From: Ricordea florida
Lineage: Eukaryota > Cnidaria > Anthozoa > Corallimorpharia > Ricordeidae
Assembly: GCA_949710005.1 (NCBI GenBank)
Contig: OX453278.1
Span: 1,835,001 to 1,899,000, forward strand
DNA: 64,000 bases
Direction: 5' to 3'
Shown here piece by piece: positions 11,201-23,498 of the stretch. Positions within the stretch are counted from its first letter, which is position 1, and each line of letters begins with the position of its first letter. The notes beneath the pieces are model-generated. The model made no database searches. It was not told the origin of the DNA and worked only from the letters and a program-made list of their open reading frames with translations. The translations under genes and the position numbers were made by a program.

Positions 11201-14200
11201 GTCAGGGCAGAAAGGACATCGTAATTAAACAGCACAAACAAAGACTATATGATCCTTATTTCTTTAACAGGAGTAAAAAGCCAAGCCTCGTCGCACACAG
11301 GGTTTATTCAATGCTAGTTTCATTAACTGTCTTTTAAATTATCGCAATTCTGAGCGTGAAATGAACACGTGCAGTACACGAACGCTTTCCGTTCAAATGT
11401 CCGGCCAAACTTCACCTTTTAACAAGCTGAATAATTCATTTAAATTTTCAAAGTTTATTTCGTTTGATTCATTTAACCAAAACCAGTTTCCGTTGACAAC
11501 AGATTTCCAGTTCATGGTCACAGCTTTTTAATCCTCATTTCAACAAAGGTTTCTTCACTGACTTACACCAGTAATACCTACACAGCTATTTTGTTCGGAT
11601 ATACAGTTACTTGAATTAAATTTGTTTTTAAAACAACATCATTCATTACAGTACTTATAGACCAAAGAACTGGACAAGAAATCTCCAACAATTAAACTCA
11701 TGTTTACCAATGCTCCATCAACATCATCCTCGTGCAAGACGCGCTTCCTAGTTCTCTTGAAATTTTCAAATTGAAAAATCCTACAAAATATACACACGAT
11801 TACCTTGATCAATGGAATTAAAAGCACTGAAAAATAAGTAGTGTTCAGTGTATAATGCATTTAACTGACTTGGTGCATGCAGAAGACACTTCCAAACACA
11901 GGGAAACCTTAGTTAAACGTATCCCGAATTAAACAAACACTCTTTATTCAGTGGGCTCCCTTAACTAAATGGACACTTAGAAAGTCCCAAAGGTGCTCGT
12001 TTTCGAGTGGTTTCACTGTCAGTCATACAATACGTGCAATGTCCGTGTACCTTGCATAATCTGAGGGAAGATTTTCCTTCGGATCCCAAGGTGAAGTTCG
12101 AAAGCTCTTTAGTCCACGGTACCTGACATTAACAAATAAGAAAATGAATGGGAATATATGAAAATTCCATATATTATATGCGAACTGCGAAAGAGAGGTT
12201 TGATTAAACACATTCTGCGCTTGCTAAGGAACTTACATCAATACTTTACACAATCACAATCAGATTATTGAGTCTTTCTTTTTTACTTCGTGGCAAGCGC
12301 AACCCTGAAATGAAGTCCCTAGCGTCCAAACGAACTAACCGATGACGCTGAAAGGGTAGGGAGGGAGGGGAGGTCAATTATCATAGAAAATGTTCTGCCA
12401 AACTTCAATCATGACTCCATCTACCCCTCCCCTAAATGCTTCAGTGCTTCATATCATGACTGTCAGATTAAAACGTTTTTTAAGTACGTGACAAGAGCAG
12501 TCCAGAAATGGAATCCCTAGCGTCCAAATGAACTAAGGGACGGTTGATAGGAGGAGAGGGGAGGAGAGGGTGGAGGCCAGTTATAATTGGGAATGTTTGT
12601 TCGTCCTCCAACCATCTCTCCCTGGAATTAACGTTGATGTGTATGTGCAGTGTACATGTCAGTTACCTGTCAAAGCGCACCCTGGCGGGAACATCAAAAG
12701 GAGTATCTACTTCATCTGGAAAAATTTCATTCTCTCTCTCTGCTCGTATTTTCTCCAGCCTTGTGATAGAGAAAGAATGAGACTGTCTTAACACTACAAG
12801 TTAAGAGACAGCAAGCCTTAAGCAAACATTCAAGCCGCAATATACTGGCGAGCGTTGAAAAGGGAGGGGGAGGGGTAGTTAGAACGCGAAACGCGAGGGT
12901 TTCTTCCTGACTTCATTACTGCAAAATGAAAGGTGATAAGGACCATTCTGTAAACAAATAACTCAAAGTAAAACGGCAGCAGATAGCAGGCTTGTCTTGT
13001 AAAAGATTGCACATATTTCACTCTCGCAAAAAGGAACAAATCCATGTTGGAATTTTAAACGCTGAATCAGGCAAGTGTCTGGTTTAAACAAAACAGATCT
13101 TGACTTACTGATCTTTCTCTTCGTGAATGTCAATGTGCTCATCATATTTACTGTCTTCATTCTCTGTGGCAGCTACACTCACCTGCAGAAAGAAAACAAT
13201 GCATCTGACACTGATTTTAAACTATGTGCAGCCACTGAGTAAAACAGCAAGTAATGGTAATAGGAGTGAGTGGAGTCCAATTCGGTCTGTAATCATACGA
13301 GTGATTAACAAAATCGGACGACCGCACAGGGGGAGTTCCATTTGCTTAAAACCGAGTATGATTACTGACCAATCACAAACTATCCAATAACAACTGGGCA
13401 AGTGAATCAGTGGAAAATGGGAGTTATTTAAACCAATCGCAATCAAGGATGTTGTGCCGTCTTTGTTTGTTTGCTTTTGCTATATGATTGTCTCAATTGA
13501 ACTTGAATAGCTCACCTAACCTTTCTTACTTGTTTATACCACACCAGAAACAGTAGTCAATACCTGCACACTCAAAATGAATTGATTTCATCAAGTCAAT
13601 CGCTAATTGGTCAGTTTCGAACCCTTCTGGTTTTAATGAACAGCGTTTAGATAACTAGCCTCGAGAGTACAAAGTCTTGCTACTTGACTCCATACTGGAC
13701 GATACTTCTAATAACACAGTACCGCACTGAAATGGCGTCTTTGTCCAAGCGTTCGATCGCAAAAACACCGCTGGGGACCAAATTCTTCCAGTTCGCATTG
13801 GACGACGGTGACCGAACGCCGCGGTGAGAAAGAAGCGGTATTTCATGTAATGACAGGCGCAAAAGCAGGCCATGGTACGTGTACGATGTTAGAGAGGTAG
13901 GGAAGGGGAAACTTGCCACAGAAGGGTAGGGGAGGGGAAACTTGCCACAGCAACCGAGTAAGAATGAGCCAGAATGCGCACTGTAAACAGCTGACCTCAT
14001 CAGCAGAACATAACTGGTCAGCAGTTGACCTCATCAGCCGAACATAACTGGTCAGCAGTTGATCTCATCAGCCGAACATAACTGGTCAGCAGTTGACCTC
14101 ATCAGCCAAACATAACTGGTCAGCAGTAAACAATCGAAACGTGTTGATCAACATCGAAGTAACCAAGTCGCGTGACAAAAGAATAAGTTTATATTTCAAC

Positions 14201-17200
14201 AGGAATAAGAATAATTATACATGTAGAAAATGATGTGCGGGCCTTACCGTATCATATTCTTCCTCATCATCTTTCTGCAAGGGAGGGGAAGATGAAATTA
14301 TTTGCAAATTAACATCAAGTGTACAGTGAAAAACTAGCACGTTTGATGGCAATTAACTTTATTGTTGTTATTGACAATTATACAAGCCACTTTCAGCCAT
14401 TGTGTGGCTGTTTTTGTGCCACTTTGTACCAATGAATGCACAGAAATGGTTGTCTTAAATTTTTCCGTTTGTAATAAACATTCTGAATCCTCAAACAAAG
14501 AAAAGAAAAGTTTGATGGCAATTCTAGTTTAATTCCCTGGGACACCTTTGAAAATCTTGTCACTGTTCTTCACAAAAAATCTGCCATTGTGTTAATTTTT
14601 TTTAAGCCAGTAAACTGTGTTTTGTTAATGTTACTCAGTTATGCAGTTGGAAGCGTTCACATAAAAGTCTCAAAAATACTGTACCATAGATCCCTCACTG
14701 TCACTAGCCTCTGTCACTTCTTCCGCTAACTCATTATCATCGTCATCATCATCGTCACCTCCTTGTTCATCATCGCTATCGGTAATCCAAGCTGCCTGGT
14801 ATTCTGAAGTACCTTTAGGAACTTTTTTGAGAACCTTCTTCTCTTGAACGGCCTCTGTGGAAAGGAAATTGAAGGACAGAGTTGTCACGGACTTGTTTAT
14901 ATGAACGTCTATCTTGATGAGTTGTATCTTCAACCTGGATTTAAAAATACCAAGGTAAGTGTACAGCGTGATGTATGTTCACTGTGATACAGGGAAATCA
15001 ATGATTGATTCCCAAACGCTAGGACAAACCTGTACCCGTTCAAGAAGTGGCTATCATTTAAGAACAAAATAATACATTAGTACAATCTCTGCAAACAGCA
15101 AGAGTAGCCTGGCTTCAGTATACAGCATAATTTACACATTGGTCTCGCAGAGGCATTTGAAGAACAGCCTTTCCAGATGACAAACAAAGATGACAAAGAT
15201 GGAAAACATGACAAAGATTTGTATTCTAACTTACTCGGTGTCTTTACTACATGTACAGAACCACCCAGAGTTAATGAAGTATTTCTCAGCACTTACATCG
15301 CAGACCGGAACTAAGCGCGTCAAAATATAAGGGTAATACACGTCATGAAAAACGCGTGCATGCCTCGGGCCTGACGCGCAATCCGTATGCACAATCTGTA
15401 TGCACATACGCGTAGGCACTGAAACGCATCAGTGTGCATTTGCGAGAAAGTCAATTTTGTCACTTGCAGTTCAAGCGCTGACTCACGTCATGTGCAAGTG
15501 CGTGGTTATTCTACCAGTGTTACCTTACCTTCAGCCTGCTTAAGCTCTTCATCTGTTGGCCAGGTCTGTTCACCTTCCATGGGGTCAGGAACCACCTCTG
15601 ATTGGAGCGACTCCTGGAAAGTGGGGTTGGCTTTCGACAAAATCTTAACGTCCTCATCCATTGCTGCTTCACCTTCTTCAGTATCCTACATGCAGGAATA
15701 CAGAAACATAAACATCACAGCACATCAGCTATGACAAAACCACTTACTTGACAAGGAAAAATATCTGGATTGATTTATGGGACCCTGCTACCTATTTAAT
15801 AAAAGCCATTGTTGTACATGTATACCTAGACTTTCACTCAACAAAACGAGCACTGTGATTGGTTTATTATTGATCACGTGCCCCTGATCAAATTTTAATG
15901 TATCCCGACTGGTATGCAATTGCGCAGTTGTTGCCCATGCGCCAGTTGTATAATCTTTGTTTGTTTGTTTTTGCTATATGATTGTTTACGAGAAAGTCTA
16001 AATACAGTATATTATGAACTCACAACATGACCAGCTCCCGGTTGGCTTGATAGCTCAGTTGGTAGAGCACTGCACCAGTATTGCAGAGGTCATGGGTTCG
16101 AATCCCGTTCAGGTTTGAAATTGCTTCAGGCTTTAATTTCTCAGCTGCTTAAGTTGTGTACATAACTGCGATGATCAATCAATGTCATTACATAATATTC
16201 CGCAGTTCAAATATATGGTCTTTCATATACATGTATATTCACTTGCAAAGTCTAAATATATAATAAAACACTTAATGAAACTAACTGTTTCCCTCGGGAC
16301 CATGCATTAAGTGTACATTATTATATGACTGATTCCGTGAGCATGCAAAATGAAGTGAATACTGAGTTCTGATTGTCTCCTGCGAGAGCAAGATGGGCCT
16401 ATCTTGCCCACTTGGGTTTGCCTGCTTTGTCCGGCAAAACAAAACAATGCAATAAGGTCTTTATTGACCAAGCGTGAGGTCAAGATGGCTGTATATTAGG
16501 CTTGTTCATTTTTGCATTTCTATTTTGTCTCAGTCAATAAAAACGCAAAAACAGCAACTAGGCCAAAATGAAGCCATCTTGACCTCACGCTTGGTCAATA
16601 ACGCAGTATCTAATTTATTACAACTGCACTATGTCTAAAGGAAGGAGGAGGGATAACGAGCCATTCGAAGAAATTATAGATGGACTTACAATAGCCATGG
16701 ATTCACCATTCACACGAGATGAGTTTTTCTTCTTTTGCCAAGCAAAAGGATCAGCAGGAGCATCAATCTGATATAAAAAAGAAATTCACAAAAGATCACA
16801 TTTATTCCAATCTGCAAACCTTTACAGCATTACTGTGATTGTGCCCTTATATACTACAAATACACTAAGCTCCTAAGAAGAAACAAGACACTAATCCTTC
16901 CAAGAACTGCGTATTAATTCTGCTCCTTATATATGCAAGGGTTTGTCTAGCTACTGTTAGAATACTGAAGTTTGTGCCCGCCAATATACTGTAATGTTTG
17001 CTTGTGCTCAGGATTTGGAATTTTTGATAAACACTGTACTAGTGCTTAATATGATGAAGTAAATGATTTAGCCATAATTTCATCAAATTGTTTCCTTGAA
17101 AATGTATCAATAATTTAAGGGGGAGGTGTAAAGGTGTATATCAGATGACCTCTAAGAGTAAATTTGATAGACAAGCATGATAATCACCTGTGATAACTGG

Positions 17201-20200
17201 AAATCTCCATACCCTGGTAAGTGAACCAGTCTATTAACAGATAAGCTTGTTCCTCTGACATAACCACAAACTCTCAGGGTACCCCTAGGGACATCTGTCA
17301 CCTCGCTGCTTGGCTCAAATGTGACATCTTCTGCTAATAAGTGAGGCCGCATATCACGAAAGTGAATAACTCTTTGATGTTGGTTAGATATGAGTCTCAG
17401 GGCCACGAGAGCATCCTATGTTGCACAGAAAAAAAAAATATCATGAATTTAAGTGGGGACAACCTTAAATACCAAACTGTTGCTAATTTCATCGGTAATA
17501 TTTATTGGAGTCACTCAGTCAACCCACCTGTGCAGTTTCAAGCCCATGAATCTTTCCTCTAGGAAATCTAGAATAAAGTTTGAAAGTGATATCATTTAAG
17601 AATAAGTAGTTTATAATATCAAGGATACAGCAAAATATAAAACTGAAAAGACTATTTACCAAAAGAATAGTTACAAGCTAGTAATAAACAGTTAAGTTAC
17701 GGTACAGTAGTTACAGTAAAGAATTACTGATGGCAACAAGAAGCAAGTAACACACCTTTTTTCAATCAGTCTCTGGATATTCTTTTTCACTTCATTCCTT
17801 TTCTTTACTGGTATCTGGTCCAGGCCCTTAATAAAAAAATTAGAATTCCTTTAGTTACTTGAAATTACTTAACTTTGAGATACTGTTAATACATCAAGAA
17901 TTAACATTACTATTATTATTATTATTATTATCATTAATATTATTATCATAATACTCTCAGACAAAACGTGTTAACCTGGTTTTCCTTGGCTCTGTTAACT
18001 AAGAAGCATCCTTTATTTTTCTTTCCTTTTCTGTCTATATCTCCAGCACTTTTCTGAGAATTCTTGCCGTCCCCAGCAGTGCAGATCTCTTAATCAGTTC
18101 AATTGATGTGTCCACACCAATGGTCCTCAAATTTTCTTTTAACCTCAGTGGTACTGTTCCCAAAGCCACCACCACTATGGGTATCACCATTGTCCTTACA
18201 CTCCCCATCTTTTGAATTTCTCTCTTTTTGGTATTTCTCCACTTTCTCATCTTCTTTTACTCTCACCCTCCCATCTTCCAGAATTGCCATGTCTATATTT
18301 TGGCAATTATTCTCTATCTACACAAACTGAGTGTCATTCGATTTCACTCAGCTCCTTTGGGTACCTGACATTACAAACAAGATAAGTCAAGTAACCATGA
18401 CTATCGACAGTTACCTGCACAGCATGAAAAGATGTAGGTAGCCCTTGTGAAAAGATACAAGACAGACACTTTTCACCAAACGAATCCAAAGGGTTTGACG
18501 CAGAAAGAAGGAATACCACCGAGTCTGCAACCTTGAAACAGCAAACGCCTCAGTCATTCACACAGTACAACTTTGCAATAATCATAACAATTTATTCTAA
18601 CATCCATGTACATTATTTTGTTACAATGAAATGTAGACATGTGGCTATAAAGAAAAACGTTTTATTTTCTGAACAGAATTACGCTGATCCACGACTACAG
18701 GCATGATGAAATGAATGATAATTGTTTCACATACCTTAACAGAATCTAAAATAGAATATAGATCACCATACTTCAGCTGGAGAAAAGAAAACCTCTGCTT
18801 TAGCTGTTGAGAACTGTTAAAAACAAATACACAAAAAATGGTAAATACATTCAAATGACCTTAATTAATTTTATAAGTGTAAAAACATAACAAATAACAA
18901 AGTCATAGTCAAACTGTCACTTGCTTACAAAAAGTATTTCTGTTACTGCAGCAAACAATGACAAGTAAAATATCATTCTTCCATTAACAAGGGCTCACAG
19001 TAAAATCATCACACAGTATAAGTCTGAACTATATGTTTTACCAATAAATTGACACTACTGTTACGTTTGACATATTGTACATAGCAGGCTTCAATCAACT
19101 GTAAGATAAAAATGGCACATGTACAGTAAATGCATATAGATGCATACGTAAATGCATATTGTTCCAGTGAACCTAGAATTCTGATGTGCAGATATAACAT
19201 ACAGTGTACAGTAAGAGGAGCGATTACAGAACACAGGGCCACTCCATTTAAATGTGTCCAAGGCTTTTGAAGAACAAGGCATGTTACAATGGACTCTATT
19301 GTTATTCAAATTAAGATTAGTAAATGGGGTGGCCCTGTATTCTGTAATTTAGCTCAGTGAAATAACTGTGGAACTTCTTTTAAAATTAATGAAAGAAACA
19401 CACTCACATTAATGTCACTGAGCACTTGCCATGATAGACTGTTGCACCTTCAGTATCACAAGCACTAAACAGCTGTACAGTGGCAGACACATTGCAGCTG
19501 GATGACAAGGGAATAACAGCCTGTCAAATCAAAGGTTACAGTCAATCTATTAATTTTGTTTTCAAGGTCTTATTCACAGCAACGCACCTTTCTAGCCATT
19601 GAAAATTACGCCACTAATGCAAAAATCCATAGGATTCACAAAAAGTTCCAAAGAAAATTAAATTGAGAAAGTAGATTGCTGAGGAAGTTAAAGTTGAACA
19701 GTACCAGGCCACGGAATGGGCAGCTCTAACCTGAGTGTAGCTGACACACGTCAAAAGACCTCAGTCTACCATGCATAATAATTATGTACTGTAGACTAAT
19801 GAAAGTATTTCATAACCTAATGCTCATCATTGGTATGGCTAATCAGAATATTACTTACTACTAAGTGAGGAGGACTGTCTTGTTTTCCTGTTTTCCTTTT
19901 CTGCTCTAAAACGTCCTCTCGTCTCTTTTCTCTCATCTGCTTAGCCTGAAAGAAAAAGAGAACACATGGATGATTACCAAAACAAATAAAGTACTTGCTG
20001 ACCTGTTAGCTCAGTTGGTAGAGCACCTGACTATTGTGCGGGAGGTCGTTGGTTCGAATATCGGCTGGACCATCACTCGGGGTCTTTAACCCTTTCACTC
20101 CCAAACCGGCCGCAACCGGCCGCGAAAAAATGTGTCATTATTCCCAAGCCGGCCGTAACCGGCCGCTCAAACTACCTTTGTTTTCAATGCCTTTCTCATC

Positions 20201-23200
20201 CCCTGTAAGGCTAGAAAAGCTGCACAATAGGTTATCCATTGTTTTAGACATATTGACCATTCATATTATAGCTACTGCGCATAAAAAACGTATTGCCCAA
20301 GGGAGCTACGGAGCGGCAAAAATTCTACATTTCTCTAATCAACACTGATCAACCATGGCGGTATGTGCGAGAATTAGCGAACAAGAATATCGCGAAATCT
20401 TTGGAAATTCGGATGAAGAATTTGATGGAAATGATTCAGACATCGACTTTGAAGGTTTTGAGGTCGATGGAGATGAAGAAAGCAATGACGAAGACGAAGA
20501 AATAACCGATGCCGAGGCTGAAATAGAAACACCATGGACGGTCGAACTCTCCAACATTGAAGTGAGCGAGTTCTCCGGCGAACCTGGGCTTCGTGTGGAC
20601 TTTGAGGATGATGCCAGGGCAGATGACTATTTCTTAAGAGTGTTTGGAGAAGAAACTGTCGATTGTATAGTCGAAGAAACAAACCGGTACGCCCGGCAGA
20701 GTCTTCAAAACAATGCTGGTCGCCTTGCCGCATGGAAGGATGTTTCGAAGCCGGAAATAAAAGCGTTCTTCGGCATTTGTGTCATTATGGGAATTGATCA
20801 ACTTCCCAGAGTTTCAGACTACTGGAAGGATGATCCTTACATGGGAAATGAAGGGATTAAGCGGACTATGCCGAGAAACCGCTTTCAAGAAATTTCTCAA
20901 TTCTTACACTTTGCTGACTCGAAGCAAACTCCGGCACGTGGCGAAGAAGGTTACGATCGGTTATTTAAAGTCAGGCCGATTCTAAATGCCGTATTAGAGA
21001 ACAGCCAGCAGTGTTATTCGCCTTACAAACACATTGCCGTAGATGAGGGAATGATTGCCTTCAAAGGAAGACTTTCGTTTCCCCAATACATGCCGGCGAA
21101 ACCGACAAAGTACGGCATCAAAGTTTGGATGGCAGCCGACTCAAAGAATGGCTACGTCGTTAATTTCGATGTTTACCTTGGAAATGAGGAAGGTGTTCGA
21201 AGAATTCATGGACTTGGCTACGATGTAGTCATGAAAATGGTTGAGCCATACATGAATAAAAGTCATCATGTTTATTTTGACAATTTTTTTTCAAGTTCAG
21301 TGCTTTTGGAACACTTAGAGCTTCAACAAACTTATGCTTGTTCTACTGTTCGATGCAACCGGAAAGGCTTACCTGCTTTTGCCACAAACAAGCTAACTAG
21401 ACCCGGCAAACTTGTTCAAGCTCAGAAGGAGAACAGTGTATTCACCAAATGGCACGATAAGCAAGATGTGGCTTTTCTGGCCACTAATGTTTGTCCGGGA
21501 GAGGCTTCACGCACTGTGCAGCGAAAAGTCGGAGGAAGAGAAATTGAAATTGTGAAGCCGCGTGTTTCGGATGTGCATACCGCCAACATGGGCGGTGTTG
21601 ACCGAGCCGATCAGCTTCGTTCTTATTATTATGTTGGAAGGCAGTCTAGAAAGTGGTATAAGTATTTGTTTTGGTTTTCATTTAATTTGGCTGCATGTAA
21701 CGCTTATATTTTGGAGTGTGAAAGCCGCGTGAAACGTCCACAAGATGCTTTCCATCTTGAATTAGGCAAGCGGCTCATTGGAAATTTTAACTCGCAAAAA
21801 CGTCCCACAAATTCTGCCTCTCCAATTGTTTTTCGGGCTCCAATAACCCACACTTGCAGCAAAATCGACGGACGTAAGAAGCAATGCGTTAACTGCAAAG
21901 CCACAGGCAAGAAAACCCCCAAGAACTACCCAGTGGAGACCAAATTTAAGTGTGTTCAGTGCGGAGTTGCACTCTGTCAAGATCAGTGCTTCAGAGACTA
22001 CCACGCTGAGATGGAACCACAAGAGTGACATGACTTTATAACATTTTTAACGACCTGAACGATCAGGAAACGCATCTTAAAGTTCAATTTTACTTGTATA
22101 TATTATTGCTTTGCGTTTGGAAAGCCTCACTTTGTATATATTTTTCTCATATTCGAATATTTTACAATAAGTGTAAGATGCCGTGACGTGGCACGCAAAG
22201 TGCAATGGCGCCAAATTTGAATTTTTTGAAAATCTGAACTTCACGGCATATTTTGTTACTCAAACTTTATTTCTTACTTTATGATAACCTTGTCATAAAA
22301 TAAAACCATGTTTTAGCTTCAATTTTGTGCAATTTATAGATTATATAGAGGCTCCAAAATCTACTGAGCATATATGTTTTGATTTTCACTCACTAATTGG
22401 AATGAGCCTCTTAATTGCCTCTGGGAATAACAGGAAATCAAGCATGAAGGCCCCTGGGAGTGAAAGGGTTAAACTATGGAGGAGAAAGTGCTGCCTTGGC
22501 AATGAAATCTGTAAATGATTAGACTTTTTAGTCTTCTCGGATAAAGACGATAAACCGTAGGTCCTGTCTCACAACCCTTGTTTGTACACTGTAACACTTC
22601 GTGGAACATTAAAGAACCCTCACACTGTTTGCGAAGAGTAAGGGACGTAGTTCCCAGTGTTGTGGTCTGGCCCTTGGAAAATGTAATTTTGTGTGTCTTC
22701 CATAATGGTTGTGTTATGGTGCATTGGTGTATATAGAATTTGCGCCTTATAAAATAATTGTAAATTCATTCAAATTCATTAATGCAATTGATTTGAAAAC
22801 AGCTGTAAAAGGCTGTCCTTATTCCATAATAAACCACAAATTAATAAATCTTACTATGTACATGTGCAGTGCTGACAATTAAATCACTTCTACAAAATTT
22901 AATCGGCTACAGTGCACCTACTCACATACAGTCTTCTATATGTTCACCTACATGAGGGCTTGCAAGGTTTCTACAGTATACTCAACTTTACCTGATGTCT
23001 TCTGTTGGCTTTTCCCACGGCTTGACGAATTTTCTTCGACAAAACTTTAACTCCAACACGACCTGAAGGTTCAGATAATAGGCGGATTGTTGAAAACAGC
23101 TATAGCTAAGTTATACATGTAAGCATGCATTAAAAACAGCAGTTGAACATTGATTTTGTAAATACTGACCAGTGAACCTTACCAAAGAATTATCATTTAC

Positions 23201-23498
23201 ATGCGCCACGTCCAGCTACATCATCACTAAGTAAAGAAAGCTAAACCAAGGACTAAATTCAGTTGCATTCACACAAGATTGGTAAATTATTGCCCTTCCA
23301 TTGACAGATTCGACCCAACTCTACCCTAAAATATCGCAATGCAGTCACAAAGCCTTGGCTTTTTTCTCAAGTTTTTAAGAATTCACCTTTGTTGGTTTTG
23401 TCAATTTCGCTTTTACTTCGATGTCGTCCATGTTTGTGTGTTTTATTTTGCTGTTTCAGTGGCCCAGCTTTGTGACGAATCGTCTCCTCCGACGCCAT
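8215..23498 (-). CDS. TSR1: TSR1, pre-rRNA-processing / 40S ribosome maturation factor (complete, 25 exons)
   Basis: Exons in transcript order: 23498-23387, 23062-22992, 19945-19859, 19520-19408, 18813-18735, 18531-18415, 17826-17756, 17567-17528, 17415-17188, 16767-16690, 15685-15529, 14854-14685, 14274-14248, 13182-13109, 12759-12667, 12122-12051, 11780-11708, 11169-11118, 10987-10929, 10682-10620, 10496-10413, 10005-9900, 9633-9493, 8664-8590, 8387-8215. All junctions are GT-AG and phases agree; the sum is 2415 nt, 804 residues, matching vertebrate TSR1 length. Diagnostic stretches: start [25 protein letters not shown] with GYGDFQ (AARP2CN region), [13 protein letters not shown], acidic DDDDDDD block, [48 protein letters not shown], and GTHGHMKC with NLYKRV-PKWTY near the end. 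TSR1 is a catalytically inactive GTPase-like factor that blocks premature subunit joining on late cytoplasmic pre-40S particles. Confidence 0.96.
8975..9262. repeat. GCGAGCA-rich interspersed block in a TSR1 intron
   Basis: The heptamer GCGAGCA or close variants (CGAGCA, GCGAGCG) recurs about ten times at irregular spacing, with GCGACCAC also repeated. The spacing is not a clean tandem period. It lies in the intron between exons 9633-9493 and 8664-8590. Origin unknown. Confidence 0.5.
12300..12620. repeat. Duplicated G-rich segment in a TSR1 intron
   Basis: Two diverged copies of a segment containing CCCTAGCGTCCAAA, then GAACTAA and a GGGAGGGGAGG-type purine run, lie at about 12305-12400 and 12505-12600. 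This is a local duplication with no coding content. Confidence 0.5.
13260..13400. repeat. Imperfect palindromic MITE-like sequence
   Basis: The left part reads TCTGTAATCATACGAGTGATTA and the right part AACCGAGTATGATTACTGACC, roughly reverse complements around a centre near 13330. It is probably a decayed fold-back element. Its limits are approximate. Confidence 0.4.
13988..14126. repeat. 34-bp minisatellite, about four units, in a TSR1 intron
   Basis: Four units of about 34 bp carry CTCATCAGCCGAACATAACT followed by GGTCAGCAGTTGAC. Copies differ by one to three bases. Immediately upstream (about 13888-13960) a G-rich segment ending AAACTTGCCACAG is also duplicated in tandem. Confidence 0.85.
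15815..16320 (-). mobile_element. MITE, same family as 35701-36022, split by a SINE
   Basis: From about 15815 to 16015 the sequence matches, in reverse complement, the right part of the element at 35840-36022: CTAGACTTTCA, the CACTGTGATTGGTTTATT and CACGTGCCC boxes, AATTGCGCAGTTGTTGCCC, and TTTTTGCTA before AAGTCTAAATA. After the SINE it resumes with AAAGTCTAAATATATAA and ends TTAATG...CATTAAGTG, with most of the long palindrome missing. AAAGTCTAAATA lies on both sides of the insert, as expected of a target-site duplication. Confidence 0.7.
16043..16225 (+). mobile_element. tRNA-derived SINE
   Basis: The head is tRNA-like: A box TAGCTCAGTTGGTAG, a 5-bp anticodon stem CTGCA/TGCAG with a seven-base loop, B box GGTTCGAATCCC with a paired T stem. 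The acceptor stem is mostly wobble pairs and the sequence continues into a non-tRNA body (TTGCTTCAGGC...), so it is read as a SINE, not a working tRNA gene. It sits inside the MITE above. Confidence 0.7.
19994..20085 (+). mobile_element. tRNA-derived SINE, 5' part (interrupted by piggyBac)
   Basis: A tRNA-like head with A box TTAGCTCAGTTGGTAGAGC and B box GGTTCGAAT. It runs into GGGGTCTTTAA, where the piggyBac element is inserted. The body appears to resume at 22469 after the transposon. Confidence 0.7.
20090..22468 (+). mobile_element. Complete piggyBac-family DNA transposon
   Basis: Perfect 14-bp terminal inverted repeats, CCCTTTCACTCCCA on the left and TGGGAGTGAAAGGG on the right, are flanked on both sides by TTAA (20086-20089 and 22469-22472), the piggyBac target site. 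The 2379-bp element carries a single uninterrupted transposase frame and sits in TSR1 intron 2 in the opposite orientation to the gene. A GC-rich subterminal stretch repeats CCGGCCGCAACCGGCCGC at the left end. Intact frame, perfect ends and intact target duplication suggest a recent insertion. Confidence 0.93.
20355..22028 (+). CDS. PiggyBac-type transposase, intact
   Basis: An intronless frame of 557 residues. The first about 75 residues are acidic ([13 protein letters not shown] region). The DDE_Tnp_1_7 core follows, with catalytic-type aspartates in [24 protein letters not shown] and [24 protein letters not shown] lies between the first two. The C terminus has a cysteine-rich zinc-binding module (C-x2-C, C-x2-[13 protein letters not shown]), as in other family members. 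The enzyme would excise and reinsert the surrounding element at TTAA. No frameshift or internal stop is seen, so it may still be active; that is inference. Confidence 0.95.
   Translation: MAVCARISEQEYREIFGNSDEEFDGNDSDIDFEGFEVDGDEESNDEDEEITDAEAEIETPWTVELSNIEVSEFSGEPGLRVDFEDDARADDYFLRVFGEETVDCIVEETNRYARQSLQNNAGRLAAWKDVSKPEIKAFFGICVIMGIDQLPRVSDYWKDDPYMGNEGIKRTMPRNRFQEISQFLHFADSKQTPARGEEGYDRLFKVRPILNAVLENSQQCYSPYKHIAVDEGMIAFKGRLSFPQYMPAKPTKYGIKVWMAADSKNGYVVNFDVYLGNEEGVRRIHGLGYDVVMKMVEPYMNKSHHVYFDNFFSSSVLLEHLELQQTYACSTVRCNRKGLPAFATNKLTRPGKLVQAQKENSVFTKWHDKQDVAFLATNVCPGEASRTVQRKVGGREIEIVKPRVSDVHTANMGGVDRADQLRSYYYVGRQSRKWYKYLFWFSFNLAACNAYILECESRVKRPQDAFHLELGKRLIGNFNSQKRPTNSASPIVFRAPITHTCSKIDGRKKQCVNCKATGKKTPKNYPVETKFKCVQCGVALCQDQCFRDYHAEMEPQE
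22469..22700 (+). mobile_element. SINE body, 3' part (continues from 19994-20085)
   Basis: After the right TTAA the sequence continues TTAAACTATGGAGGAGAAAG and on through CTCACAACCCTTGTTTGTAC and GGAACATTAAAGAACCC. This is what would be expected if the element at 19994-20085 had been one SINE split by the transposon. The right end near 22700 is approximate. Confidence 0.55.

Noticed and set aside
16043-16115. Functional tRNA gene
   Set aside because: A and B boxes and the anticodon stem are good, but the acceptor stem is mostly wobble pairs and the sequence continues into a SINE body.
17885-17950. CRISPR-like or regular spaced repeats
   Set aside because: A simple ATT microsatellite in a TSR1 intron; no repeat-spacer array was seen anywhere, as expected of eukaryotic DNA.
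20374-20733. 119-codon minus-strand frame within the piggyBac element
   Set aside because: Shadow of the transposase reading frame.
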